The notes beneath the pieces were generated by a model, which was not told the DNA's origin, did not search any database, and saw nothing but the letters and a program-made list of their open reading frames with translations. DNA of 64,000 nucleotides, taken from Ooceraea biroi (lineage: Eukaryota > Arthropoda > Insecta > Hymenoptera > Formicidae). Position numbers and translations under genes: made by a program. The stretch covers positions 62,001 through 126,000 of the forward strand of contig NC_039515.1 in assembly GCF_003672135.1 (NCBI RefSeq). The letters are read 5' to 3'. Shown piece after piece: positions 42,701 to 56,200 of the stretch. Position 1 is the stretch's first letter. Each line of letters opens with the position of its first letter.

Positions 42701-45700
42701 TGCACCCTGAAGACGCGTGAAATGGCAGTTGTCGGCGGTACAATCGACAAGGGAAAGTCAGTCATTGCTAACTTGTTGCTGTAAGCTGCGGGCCGAATAA
42801 TTTAGCCAAATGACGTACGTGATAATTATGCCAATTGCTCATCAGAGATATTCATGTAAATACATCAACAAAGTGAATTTCAAGCTATATTGATTATTCA
42901 TAACGCAAAGACGTATAATATACAAGAAACAAAGAAAATAAAAACAATACATTGTTAAATTATAAGAAAATTATCGACTATTAAAAAAGTAATTATATCT
43001 TGCAACATCTCAATTAAAATTATAAAATGTCTATTTATATTAAGGGGTTACATCACTGTAAAGTTATCAAAACTTCGAAAAGGCTGCATTTGAAGCAGAA
43101 GCATTCAATGTATGAAGCAGGCATGGTAGATTAGCAATAAGAGGAAATAATGCTCGATAACACAGAAAAAATCCGTTTCTAAACTTTACATGCGTTTTTT
43201 ATGATTTCTCAATCTGTATTGATGCGATTGCAATAAAATTTTGCAGATATCTTTGTTATTATATTCTCTAAGCATTAACGAACGATTTTGCAAAAAAATT
43301 GTTTTGTAGAATTTATAAACAAATTAGTGAAAAAATTTTTCGCGAAAATCGACATCTTTTTTCAAAACTTTGTTATTCAGTGAATTTTCAAATAATTAAA
43401 AAATGGCTCCGTTAATGCTTAGGCATTGCAGTATAATTAATGAAAAAATTTTGTTTTTTAGTCTCAGATAATCCAAAATCGAGTTATGAGGTATACCATT
43501 TGACCTTCTGTAAAAAAACACCATCAGCTCAGCGGCCTCTGATGACGTTTATGAATCATCCTTTTTTTAATCTTTATTATTGTTTTTATTAGTTTACAAC
43601 ATGATAAAATTAAGTGCAAAACCGCAACTTAATCGGATGTTTAATTTTCTATAATCCGCATTCGAAAATTACCTGCTTTTTCGGGGGTTACAGTGATGTA
43701 ACCCCTTAAACTTTAAAATTGAGAAAATACGTAAGAAAAAGGAAGAATGACGAAAACAAATATTTGCAGAAATAGAAATGTAGCTCTTCACAAAATCGTG
43801 CTTTTAATATCTTCTAGTTTCCTGTATGATAACTTCTCTATTTATTTCGACCTCTTATATCAAATCCCCATCCTGCATTCCTATCGTTGTGACTCGAGTG
43901 AATGCTGGTAGCGCTCTACATCGATCGGTATCCATAGGAATTCGAATCGCGTATCAACAACTACAGCCATCGAACGTCACGCGTATGGAAAGTGGAAGTA
44001 GAAGAACACGCTATATAGAAAATCCGGAGTATTCGCGTTGGCAGTACAAACGTTGTATTTAAGCTTATTCCGTGCGCTTGCGATGGTTATGGACCAGCAT
44101 TATCTGTATCGGGACGTTAATTATTGCGCGTAAGAAAATACCCTTTCACTGTAACGCGAATTGATGGGGTGAAGAAGCGAGAATCGACGCAATCGCGAGC
44201 TCTCTTAGGCGACAGTGCGCGTTCCATTAGTTAAATTGTTTCTCTCGACACTACCCCTCGACTTCATCCCGCGAATTCGACTCGTTTTGGTAATGAGTAG
44301 ACGTGATACAATTGCCGGGGTATCACGCTGCAAAGGCGAACGGACGGATATGATAAAAGAAATAAAGCGCAAGGGGGCAAAGGGAAATCGTGGAAAGGAG
44401 GTGATATAACCATTCATACGCGCCGGCACGAGGCTCGAATGTCAACATAACGGATCGATTAATTTACAGCATTGGCAAGAGGGTACGACAGAAACATTCA
44501 AGAGGAGAATACCTCCTGTAAGTCGGGACTGAAAGTCTGAGATTACAAAAAGCCGTTGGGTGTGAAGCGATACCTCCGAAGAATAGGGATTTCTCGCGAT
44601 CCGAACCAAATCGCGTTTATATTTGGGGTAGTATGCTTTTTGCACAGAACAGGGATCACGCGAAAACATCGTCAGATACTTGTGGCAAGCAAATAACATC
44701 TTTGGATTATCCTTCTTACAACACAATTCGCTTTGTAGTCGTTTAAAACAAAGAAATTAATCTTGGCGCTTCTCTGAAGACACAAAAAGTATTCTTAGCA
44801 GGACCATTTTTCGGTAAATAGCGTTCGCTAAATAGAAACGAATCTTAAATTAACTCTTCAATCATGATGTTAAACGACAAATATATTTTCTTACTTATCG
44901 TCTCATTCATTTTCTATGTGTCTATGTGTATATGTGTCTACAAACACAGTGTGCAGCAAAAAATAAAAATTACTTTTTTAGGTATAAATAAAAAAAATAA
45001 AAAAACAGAAAAAAGTATCAGCTCATAAGCTAACTTATAAAAACCAACTTATTGTTAGTAGATAATAAAAGACTGGAGCTCATATTGACGAGAAGATACG
45101 CTCACAGATATTTTGAAATTTCCGACGTAAGAACCACGTGATAATCAAGAGTTCTTCAAGGAAGACAGAGGAAAGTGAGAATGCAAGAACAACCACAATC
45201 CGCTTCTCCAAATTGCTTGACTTTCGCCTGGCCTCGGGTAAACGTGCGAATTATACACACCGCAGAATCATCGAACGGACACGATCAGCATTCCGATGCG
45301 GAAATCCGGTAAGAAAAGTGCGCGGATTGCAAATTTTGCGATTTAGCTGAGGGTTTAAGCCGGATCAAAGAACGACGCAGTTCCCGTAATACGATCGTTC
45401 ACAGGTGGTAAATTACGATGGATTGCGACGATTAATGGTAGAAACGCGAACGATTGAAGGAAAACCTCCAACTCTCACCCTCCCTCGCGTCGGCCGTTTA
45501 CATCGATTAAGCGTGGGCCGCAGAGTTTGGGGATGGTCGACGCCGTATGCTCGTCACTTCCAACGTCCACATAAACGCCACGCTGGGAATCGCACATCTG
45601 GCGATCGAGCAACAAGTACACGCATTAAATGTATCCCGCTTACCGACTCCAATTACATAGAGTGCATCCCATCGTTTGCATGCACGTGGGACATGTAACG

Positions 45701-47228
45701 AAAGAAGTTTTGCAATTTTTATATTAATGGATTCCACGCTGAAACAACGAGACTGTCGTTCCGCGACGTTTCAAAACAGAGAGGAATGCTTTATATTGAA
45801 ACGTACCAAATTAACATTTGTTTTCTATGCGTGTCAAGCCATAATTGTTTTATTATATTTATCATAATAATTCATCTCGTTTCTTGAAGAAATGTAACAG
45901 TTTTAGGAGTAATCTGGATCACGGGCGTAAGGATGACATCATGTAGTGGTACATAATTTCCAGGTGACCACTTGACCATTGCGGTTAGGTAAAAATGTGT
46001 ACTATTAGTGTCAAGGTGTAGTGAATGCAAGGTTGACATCATAGACGGCAATTACTCTAGAATAAGAATGAAAAGTAGATGAGTTAACAATCTTACTCTC
46101 TATACTGGAAGATTCGTTCGGTGCTGTTCGATCGGAGCGTTATAACATCTTAACTATTTTTAAAAAATTAATTTAGAAATTACAGCGTGTAACGTACGTG
46201 TACTAATCTACTGGAAATCTTAAGAATCTTATAGGGAAAAGAAACCGTCTAATTACAAAATGTCTTATAAATAGCTCACAAACTACTACCAAGTCTAAAG
46301 ATTTGTAGTCTCCCGTAAGCTTTATTAATTTTTTTTACGCGAATTATAACGCATTAATTATCTTCTTGCTTGTAATCATGAATCGGAAAATATGACAACA
46401 TAATACCAGTCTCTATAATCTATATATCTATTATATACACTACTCAACAAAAAATAGGGAACACTTTCTAAATCCTAAAAATTAAGCTATTTTCAAACCA
46501 CTGAAACTCGGCGAAAAATTATCGTAGGAAAAAAATTAAAAAAGCGTTTTAAAGTTTGAAGTTTCAACTTTAACGCGCTTCCGGTAGATTTTCAAAATTT
46601 ATTTATCTTTCTTGGTCTATGCTTTAAAAAGGAACACATTGCTTTGTTCCTTAAAATTACGTATTTTTGACAACTTAAACCTCAATAAAATAAATTTCTT
46701 TCGAAAAATTCAACTCACGTTCCATAAACTACAACAGTTCGCCTACAAAACGCTTTTTTAAAAACTTTCCTACGATTTTGTTTGACCGAGTTACACGATT
46801 TTGAAATTAACCCTATATGTTTTAGAAATAATGTCGTAAGTCGGTGAAAAATCATCGTAGACAAAAAAATAAAAAATCGTTTTAAAGCTTGAAGTGTCAG
46901 TTTTAACGCGCTATTGGTGATTATAAAAAATTTTTCTATCTTCCTTGTTTGGTGCTAAAACTAAAAATGTTGATTTGTTCCTTAAAATTACATATTTTTG
47001 ACACTCTGCAGTTTGATAAAAAAATTTCTTTCGAAAAATTCAACTCACGTTCCATAAACTACACCATTTTGCCTACAAAACACTTTTTTAAAAATTTTCC
47101 TACGATTTTTTTTGACCGATTTACACGATTTTGAAGTTAACCCTTTTTTTCTTGAATAGTGACGTTTACCGCCGACATTAGCGTTACCCAATGTGTACCA
47201 CGTGGAGGTTGCCGGTCGGATTTTGCAC

Positions 47229-47270
<42 letters not shown>

Positions 47271-50200
47271 ACAGCAGAGGTAAGGACCCCACAGTTCGTC
47301 ACTCCTACAGTATTTAAAGACTCCAAACCTTCTCGGTTGTGTGTGTGTGTGCGTGCGCGCGCGCGTGCAGGCGTGACTTTAATATCGTGTGTTACCTCTT
47401 CTTTGATTAATTACCGCTTGTAAGCGCTCTCGAATGTTTATGCACCTATCGCTCGTGCTTTGTGGAATTTCGTGCCAAATTTTTGCGCTTCTTCCAATTG
47501 CTTTAAAGTATTTGGCTGTTCCTCGGGACGTCTTAATCGGCGTTCCATTTCGTCCCAAATGTGTTCAATAGGATTTAAATCTGGACGCTCGTCCTCACAC
47601 GGCCAACGTAACTCGGCGTTTTTTCGAACGACACGATATTCCATTACTACCACATCCCGTCAATAGTCCAGATTTAAATCCCATTGAACACATTTGGAAC
47701 GAAATCGAACGGCGATTAAGACGTCCCGAGGAACAGCCGAATACTTTAAAGCAATTGGAAGAAGCGCAAAAATTTGGCACGAAATTCCACAAAGCACGAG
47801 CGATAGGTGCATAAACATTCGAGAGCGCTTACAAGCGGTAATTAATCAAAGAAGAGGTAACACACGATATTAAAGTCACGCCTGCACGCGCGCGCGCACG
47901 CACACACACACACAACCGAGAAGGTTTGGAGTCTTTAAATACTGTAGGAGTGACGAACTGTGGGGTCCTTATCTCTGCTGTGACACACACACACAATGTG
48001 CAAAATCCGACCGGCAACCTCCACGTGGTGCGCATTGGGTAATGCTAATGTCGGCGGTAAACGTCACTTTTCAAGAAAAAAAGGGTTAACTTCAAAATCA
48101 TGTAAATCGGTCAAAAAAATCGTAGGAAGGTTTTTAAAAAAGCGTTTTGTAGGCGAAATGTTGTAGTTTATGGAACGTGAGGTGCATTTTTCGAAAGAAA
48201 TTTATTGTATTGAGTTTTAAGTTGTTAAAAATACGTAATTTTAAGGAACAAAGCAGTGTGTTCCTTTTAAAGCATAGACCAAGAAAGATAAATAAATTTT
48301 GAAAATCTACCGAAAGCGCGTTAAAGTTGAAACTTCAAACTTTAAAACGCTTTTTTAATTTTTTTCCTACGATAATTTTTCGCCGAGTTTCAGTGGTTTG
48401 AAAATAGCTTAATTTTTAGGGTTTAGAAAGTGTTCCCTATTTTTTGTTGAGTAGTGTATATTATATATATACAGGGTGTCCCGGGTTTTAACCGACAAAC
48501 TGCGGGAGCATATTCTACTAGTGGAAATAAGAAAAAATTCTTATATCGAGTTTGCTTAGAAATGCTTTATTACAAAGTTATAAACCAATATTGAAAAGAA
48601 ATATGAGATAAGTAACAACGGATTTTTTCACAAAAATAAAAATTATCTACGCAATGATTTAGTGACGCATTTCAAAATGTTGTCCTTGCACATCGATACA
48701 AGCTAGACATCGACGTAGTACAGAATTTGTTACAGTACGACATTCCTGAAAATTTTGTTGCATCTCAGTAACTGAATTAGTAATTCGTTGCTTTAAATCT
48801 ATCTGGTACTCTCCTGTTAGGAAATCTACGTTGATACTCTCGTACGGCAGCTCGTGCATTTCCGTCACAGAATCCGTACACGAAATCAATATCAGTGTAT
48901 TCCTCATTTGAAAACACTTTTGGCATTCTGATAGTAATTGCTAGTTGACACGACGATTGAAATCTAACAGCTACTGTTGTGAAAGTAACAATCATACTGA
49001 ATCGTTTCAACATAGTGAACATGAATACATGTGAATACACATAACATAAACATCTTCGACCTTCCAAATTCTACACTATGTTCCGCAAACTCGATATAAG
49101 AATTTTTTCTTATTTCCACTAGTAGAATATGCTCCCGCAGTTTGTCGGTTAAAACCCGGGACACCCTGTATATCCTTACTTTATACTATTCATTCAAACT
49201 TGAATATTGCAATAAGTTAGAATATTAATAATGTTTGCGGCATATCAAAAAGAGCATTCTTTATAAGAATAAATTTATAAGAATCTATGTATGAAATAAT
49301 AATTATGTAATGGAGTTGACCAGATATAATCTATACAATATAAGTCCCCCTTAGTAAAATTCAAACGCAAAATTCTGCATTAAGGATTAATACAAAGTTT
49401 TGCACCTGAACCCTGCCAAAAAGATCCGTACGGACTTTCCGATAATGTAAAACTTTGTATTAATTCCGGTTAATTCAATATTAGAATATATCTGATATTT
49501 TAAGACAATCAACATTTAACATTTTATGATATGAATACTTATGTAATTATTACCATAAATATAAGAGTGCTCACTCTCCACTCTTTCTTACACCCACTCT
49601 TTTTTTTATTACAGAGAGAAAGTTACACTACACTTGCTTTCTATCTGATATTCATTGCCAAGTAGAAAACACGCTCGGTTTATTCTTATTATGTCTATGA
49701 TAGCCACCGAATACCAACGAACAATCAACGAATAACAAAAGTTATCGATAATCGTCGATTGTATTCAGATACTGTTAGATACGCAAAGTAATTCAGTGCT
49801 TTTTAGAAAAAATTGCGACAAAAAAATAATATCAATCTTTGAAATATCCATCATTTTTTAATATTAGAATATATTCGCCATAATTTTCTCCATCTATCTC
49901 CATTATGCAACTAACAAATCTGCTTTCAAAAAAAAAAATAAATAAAAACTAAATTTTCTCAAAAAGAGCACCGAATTAATTTGCGCACCTAATACAATAG
50001 TTTACATAACACACCATTCATCATACATCGATGCGAACAGAAGTTGCAAGTGAAGAAATGTAGAGAACGAAGAAGCAACACCGTACTGGGAATCAATGAC
50101 TAGATGGAGTGCAATGATTTTTCGTAATGGATGGATGTACTCCGTTATTCGTTGGACCCCATTCTCATTAGCAGCCAGTCATTAAAACTTGCATCGCGGA

Positions 50201-53200
50201 AAAAAGCGCAGACAATTACGTCGATGTGTGCACACCTTCAATCCCCGGCAGCAGCCAGTACACCCGCGCGGATGTCCGCGCGCTTGCGCAACCCCTCGCG
50301 TGTACCATTACGCGTTTTACTACGGATGTTACTACTATGAATACTAACACCGTGACGCGTCGGACGTACTGAACACCGCGGAGCGTAAGTTGAAGCACGA
50401 TAATCCCATAAGACTGTAAAATAACGGAGAGTAAAATAAAAGAGAATAGTTCGATTACTCACGTGCGCAATGGCCGTTCGCAATCTCGCAATCTGCTTTG
50501 CCGCGCATGAATCGCGCGTTGCGGCCAAGAGCGCCCCAAAAAGTGTCCCTCATCAGCAAATTAATTTCCAATAATGATAACATCAGAAATTAATGTCGCG
50601 CTCGCGTGAGCTTTTAACGAATCTTTTCAGGATGCAAGCTTTTTGCTTGCTTTAGAGATTAGACTGTAAGCTGACACATACATAGCAGGACAATGTATTA
50701 ATACGAAGCTTTATATTGGGTTAACTCCGAAAATCCATGGCAATTCATTTAGCAAAATTTGAATTTAAAAAAACGTATATTAATGCAAAAAGATTTTATT
50801 AAATTAAATTATTAAAACAACCGGCATGGACTTCGTTTTATTTTTATCTTCTCCTAATGTGTGTAATCTATAAACTAGACATATACATAATTATACTGTA
50901 CGTGAGCTACTTTTAATTGTTAATCAATTTTATGTTTAAATTTCGCGAAACAAAAATCAGTACAGACTTTCCGATCAATCTAATAGCTTCTTGAGTATGT
51001 ACAACTCGATACATCGAACATACTTAAGTTACAAGTTTCATACGAAATATGTTTGTACTTAAGTAAAACACGAAGATATTTTGTATGAATGAATCATAAA
51101 ACAAAATAAAAATCGAGTTATAATGAAAATTTAAGTTGTAATCCTAGGACATTAACTGAATTCTGCATTTTCCTCTCATGAAATATATTTTTCATGAAAT
51201 ACATTTCCTGCTATTGTTACAGATATTAGACATTTACAAGAAGTCACACTGTATAATCATCAAAGCAGCTTTCGCTCAACACAATCGAGACGTGAAAACT
51301 ACGGATCAAGTAAGAATCGTTCTCCAATTGTCTATGATTTTGCTCTGAAAACCGTGGCTTCTGACACATCCTGGAACGGCACGACGAAAACGGCAGAACG
51401 AGTATCCGTGAAATGCTAGCCGATGTGTCGAGAGATAAACGGTCGATCTCTCGTGAAATATTGTTGGCATCGCGATTCGCAATGTCCTCTTCCCCCCGTC
51501 TCGTCGTTGATTGCGGAGATCCGAGAGACGGGCAACATGCACGGCATGGTGCTCGGGAGATTCGCAGTTTAGCGGAAGTAGAGTCGTGCTCGCCCTCGGG
51601 ATGCGCAGCTCTGTGAAGTTAGCACCCCAAAATGAGAATTTTAAAACATTTGATATGGCATTCGATTGTCTACATTTGTCCATACGTAATCGTGTTTTAT
51701 CCACCTTGCTAACAACAGGAAGAATAAAAAAATTAAAGAAATTTCACGTGCACTCTCCTAAGTGCGTTGTTTTTTAAAATTATATATAGATTCCGATTGT
51801 CCACCATTTGTCCACCTTGCAAAAAAAGTAAGAAAAAATATCGGTTACTAATAATAAGAAAGTGTAGACAATCGAATATAATTTTTTTGTTAATGCACTT
51901 AGAGACGTGTGACAAAATGTGCTGGATTTTTCTTTGTTTGTTAATCATTCCTTTTAAAGGCCGGTAATAAATAATTATTTATGAACAAATGTGGACAATC
52001 GGAAAATGGTGGACAATCGGAATCTATATACATATAATTTAAAAAAACAACGCACTTAGGAGAGTGCACGTGATAAAATTTCTTCAATTCTTTTTTTTAT
52101 TCTTACTTTTTTGCAAGGTGGACAAAACACGATTATGTATATAGACAAATGTGGACAAATGGTGGACAATCGAATGCCATTTCAAGTGTTTTAAAATTCT
52201 CATTTCGGGGTGCCAACTTCACAGAGCTGGGATGCGCCCCGCGTCACGCACCAACAAGTACCCCGTAATCTGTAAGAGCGCGGAACGAACGCGATCGGGA
52301 CCGACTCGCTGACCCGAAAGTAATCTCCGGAAAAGAAGATAAAGGAAAGTAAAAAGGGGGAAGAGATGTGTATCTCCCGCCTTCCACTTTCCCTTTCCAG
52401 CCACCCCCTAGCCAGCATTCGGATGATACTCAGACGAGTATAATCGACAAATACAACTGGGTATTCGCGATATTACCACATCGTCCGACCAGCACCATGC
52501 GGGCGTGTGCTTATACCCGAGAGACCTCGTAGGTTTTCCGGATGAACGGGAGCATAGATTAGACATGGATTCGCCGTACTTGCACCACGAGGGTATTGTC
52601 CGATTCGAGATTTGTCGAGTGCGGCGATCGAGCGGCTCTAACCCGGCCTTTATTGGAGGCGGTTACACGCGCCCGCCTCTCCGAAACTCGCCGATGTCAG
52701 TGTACGCCGACTCGACATCCGGGACCCGGCGTAGTGCCTTTGAAGTAAACGCAGCCGATCGTCAGCAAGAATTTTTATCATCGAGCACTTCGCTCATCTC
52801 GCGAGTGCTCTGAACGCGACGCTTAATATCAAAATTGTCTTCCTACGCAAAGACTCTCAGAAGAACTATTTTGTACGTGACTTTGTCTCTCTGTTACAAT
52901 GGCAACCTGTACGTTGCCATCGTGTATAGTAAACGTTCTGTGTATTGATCGTACTTTGTTTTTTGTCTGAGAGATTCTTCTCTCTGTTTTTGATCAATAT
53001 AAAATATAAAAATATGAAATATTAGGTAGTAACATATTCATCTTGTTTTTTAGGTGCAAAAGTTCATATAATATTGAAGTCATCTTCCTTCCTTCTGAAT
53101 TTTTCCTATTGTTTTCAAATGGCGGAATGTTAATTGATTCATTAACTCCAAACTGCCTATAAACTGTTTGTGAATGTTGCGAACAAATTTTCGTTGAGTA

Positions 53201-56200
53201 ATGCTTTCAATTCGTCGTTCTCCTATATATATTTGTGATCTTACAAACTTTTGCAAGCATCTAATAATAATATGGCTTGTATCATATTAGGTATACAAAT
53301 AAATTCGATCCTTTTTTAAAGAAATTAAACGTCAATTAGAAAAAAATATATTTTACTCTTCGAAATATTCGCCATCATTTTCGATAACTTTCGTCTATCT
53401 TTCGAGTCCAACTGACGAAATCCCTTCTTGAAAAGAAGATAGCCTTTGACTGGATGAAGTCATTAATGCATTTTCGGACTTCTTCTATGCGTTTAAAATA
53501 CGCTGTATATCAGCGACTTGGTATTGTAGTGATCAGAATAGATGATAATCCGAAGAGGCTAGATTCGGTGAATAAGTCGCATGAGGGAAAATTTCTCAGT
53601 CGAACGAATAAATGGAAGTATGTAAATGTAAGAATAAATATCCTTCGTCCTTTTTGCAATGTGTGGCCGAGAGTTATCATGCTACAAGATACTTGCCGCA
53701 TTCCACTTTTATAGGTACCACATTTTAAAGTTTCATGTTTTATATCAGTTTTCCTAAAGCTGAGCAAATCATATTTGCAGCCTCGGCAACATTCGTTTTC
53801 AATTGAAAAGCAAACAGAATGCAATGTCTAATATGCTGCTTGTCCGACACCATTGTGTTGTATAAGATTATGTTGTCAGCATAAATATAGTAAGAATAGA
53901 CCGAACGTATTCTCTACTTGATAGTGAAAATCACGTAGAAAAGGATAGAAAGCAGGTGTTGTGTAGCTTTCCTTTTCTAACAAAACAAGAGTATTACAGA
54001 AAGAGAGATACACGGCACTACTACTTTCTATCTCTTTCTACCTGATCTTTGTACTTCACGCTCGGTCTATTCTTATTATGTCTATGGTTATCAGCTTTGG
54101 CAAGCGCTCCCTCTCCCCCCCCCCTCTCTCTTTCCCTCTCTATGTGCGTGTATATGTGCGCGGGTGTGTACAGAGTGTCCCATTTTAATTAGAATTAGGC
54201 AAATAAATCACAAGATTTTAGAAGAAAATGTTTCGTATAAACGTTTTATGGCTTTGAGGGGAACATACAATAGTGTCATTAATTTAAACTTGGATGGTCA
54301 TTTAAAGATCACGTGAAGGTCATCTTTAATTTCTTAAATAACAACCCTCATTTTTCATTACATTCTTGTAGCTTACCTCGAAAGCTTACCAATATATAAT
54401 TCAGTATTTTTTCGGTAAGTACTTTTCGAGTTATAAAGCTTGAAGTTTACAATTTCGCCGACATTAGCGTTACCCAAGGGTGTATCGCGTGGAGGTCGTA
54501 CGGATTTATATCTTTGTTTTGTTTGTTTTGTGTGTGTGTGTCCGCGCTCGTACGCGGATGGAGACATCTTTGAAATCTCAAAGAAAAAAGTCCTCACAGA
54601 AAAAAGTCTGGGGAGGTAAAATCAGTTCGGATCAGATATTATTTGCATCGGTGATGCCATTACCATCGTATTCATCGATAAAAAGCACGTTGCTCTGAAA
54701 TTTCTATGATCTGATCGTTCCGATTAAAGAAGAGTTATGACACGCGGTCGCAAATTCAGTTATCTAGAACGATCTCCTAGAGAACAGAATTATTTCGTGT
54801 CATCTGTCGGGACAATAACAGATTACAATCTTACCGATATTTTCCTAATACTCGATACAATTACAGGAGAGTGGCGTTCAGCTATCACTTACCCAAATCG
54901 GCAGCATCCCAGTACTTCCGTTAGTTTTTACATTGAACAAAGAGCTCGATGTAGGCAATTAATTCGCCAAAAACAGCGCCAGAATCGCTGAGATAACTAG
55001 AAATGATCTGATTTCTTCTTAACTCCTTGCCATATAATGACGAGTGAGACTTCGTGGTACGGAATCCGGGCCAAATAGGAATTACGAGTCAGTCGTGATA
55101 GGTAGGTACAATTATATTCTTTTCATCGTTTGAGATTTTGGATTTGTTTAAGCAGAAGAGTAAAATGTTTCGTTTTTTAGAAAAATAATACAATTTTACA
55201 ATTTACTATTTTTTGCACATTTAAAACTGGTTATCTGCCTTTAGTGGGTTTCGACCTCACTAAAAGCGGAAAGACATTTCAATTTAAAGCGGAATTATAA
55301 TTGATTAAAAATAAAGGCACCGAAGTAATTTGTACAGCTAATATATTCATTATTAAAAACACTAAACAAACGAATACATTACAACCCATATTATTAAAAA
55401 CACTAAAAAACGGGACGAATATATGTCATAAGCTGATATATAGAAATGTGAGGAAAAATGCGGCACTGAAATTAAGAAAAGTTTCTATATAAAAAGTACA
55501 TTATCTCAAAATATATTATCTTTAAAACATTTCCAGAACATAGAGTTGGCGACAGTTTTAGAACGGGAAAGTAATTGTAAATGTAATACGAAAGAATTTG
55601 TTGTTTGATGTTACATTACACGTGTACATTAAAGAATGTTCCGCAAATAAAGATAAAATGAGATACAAGGCCAAGAGGTGGGAGAGACTCATAGAACTTG
55701 ATTAGAAAGTGATTCACTGCGAGGAAGATTTCTCTTAAATGTAATTTAGATTTAGCGTGAGGAGTCTATTTGCATCGTAATCGATTAATTGTTCATCAGA
55801 CAATATTCAATATATAAGCAGTAAATAAAAATATAATTGCAATGCTGCAACATTCTGTCATTGTCACTCATAAAATAACAATTACCACACTTGTCAGTAG
55901 TGTAAAATAAGTGTAAAAAGAAAATATAAATTATTAATTTTATATCAAACATTAATTAATATAAAAAAATCGACATTTAAGATTAACAGCTATGTACAGT
56001 TTAACTCGTGAAAAACATTTTTACAAAGAATTACATTTAAAATTATACATAAAAAAAATATCGCCATTTTTAAAAGATATCCACATAAAATTATAAAATT
56101 TAAAGAGGGATTAAAGAGGTAAGATTTAAAACAATAAAACAGAATTAAATAAGAGATTTTGTCTTGCAGATTTCACTTTCCAAGTATGAAACGTCCAAAT

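Noticed and set aside
53454..53824. Overlapping frames at 53.5 kb as a mariner transposase remnant
   Set aside because: I could not find mariner or other transposase motifs in either frame.
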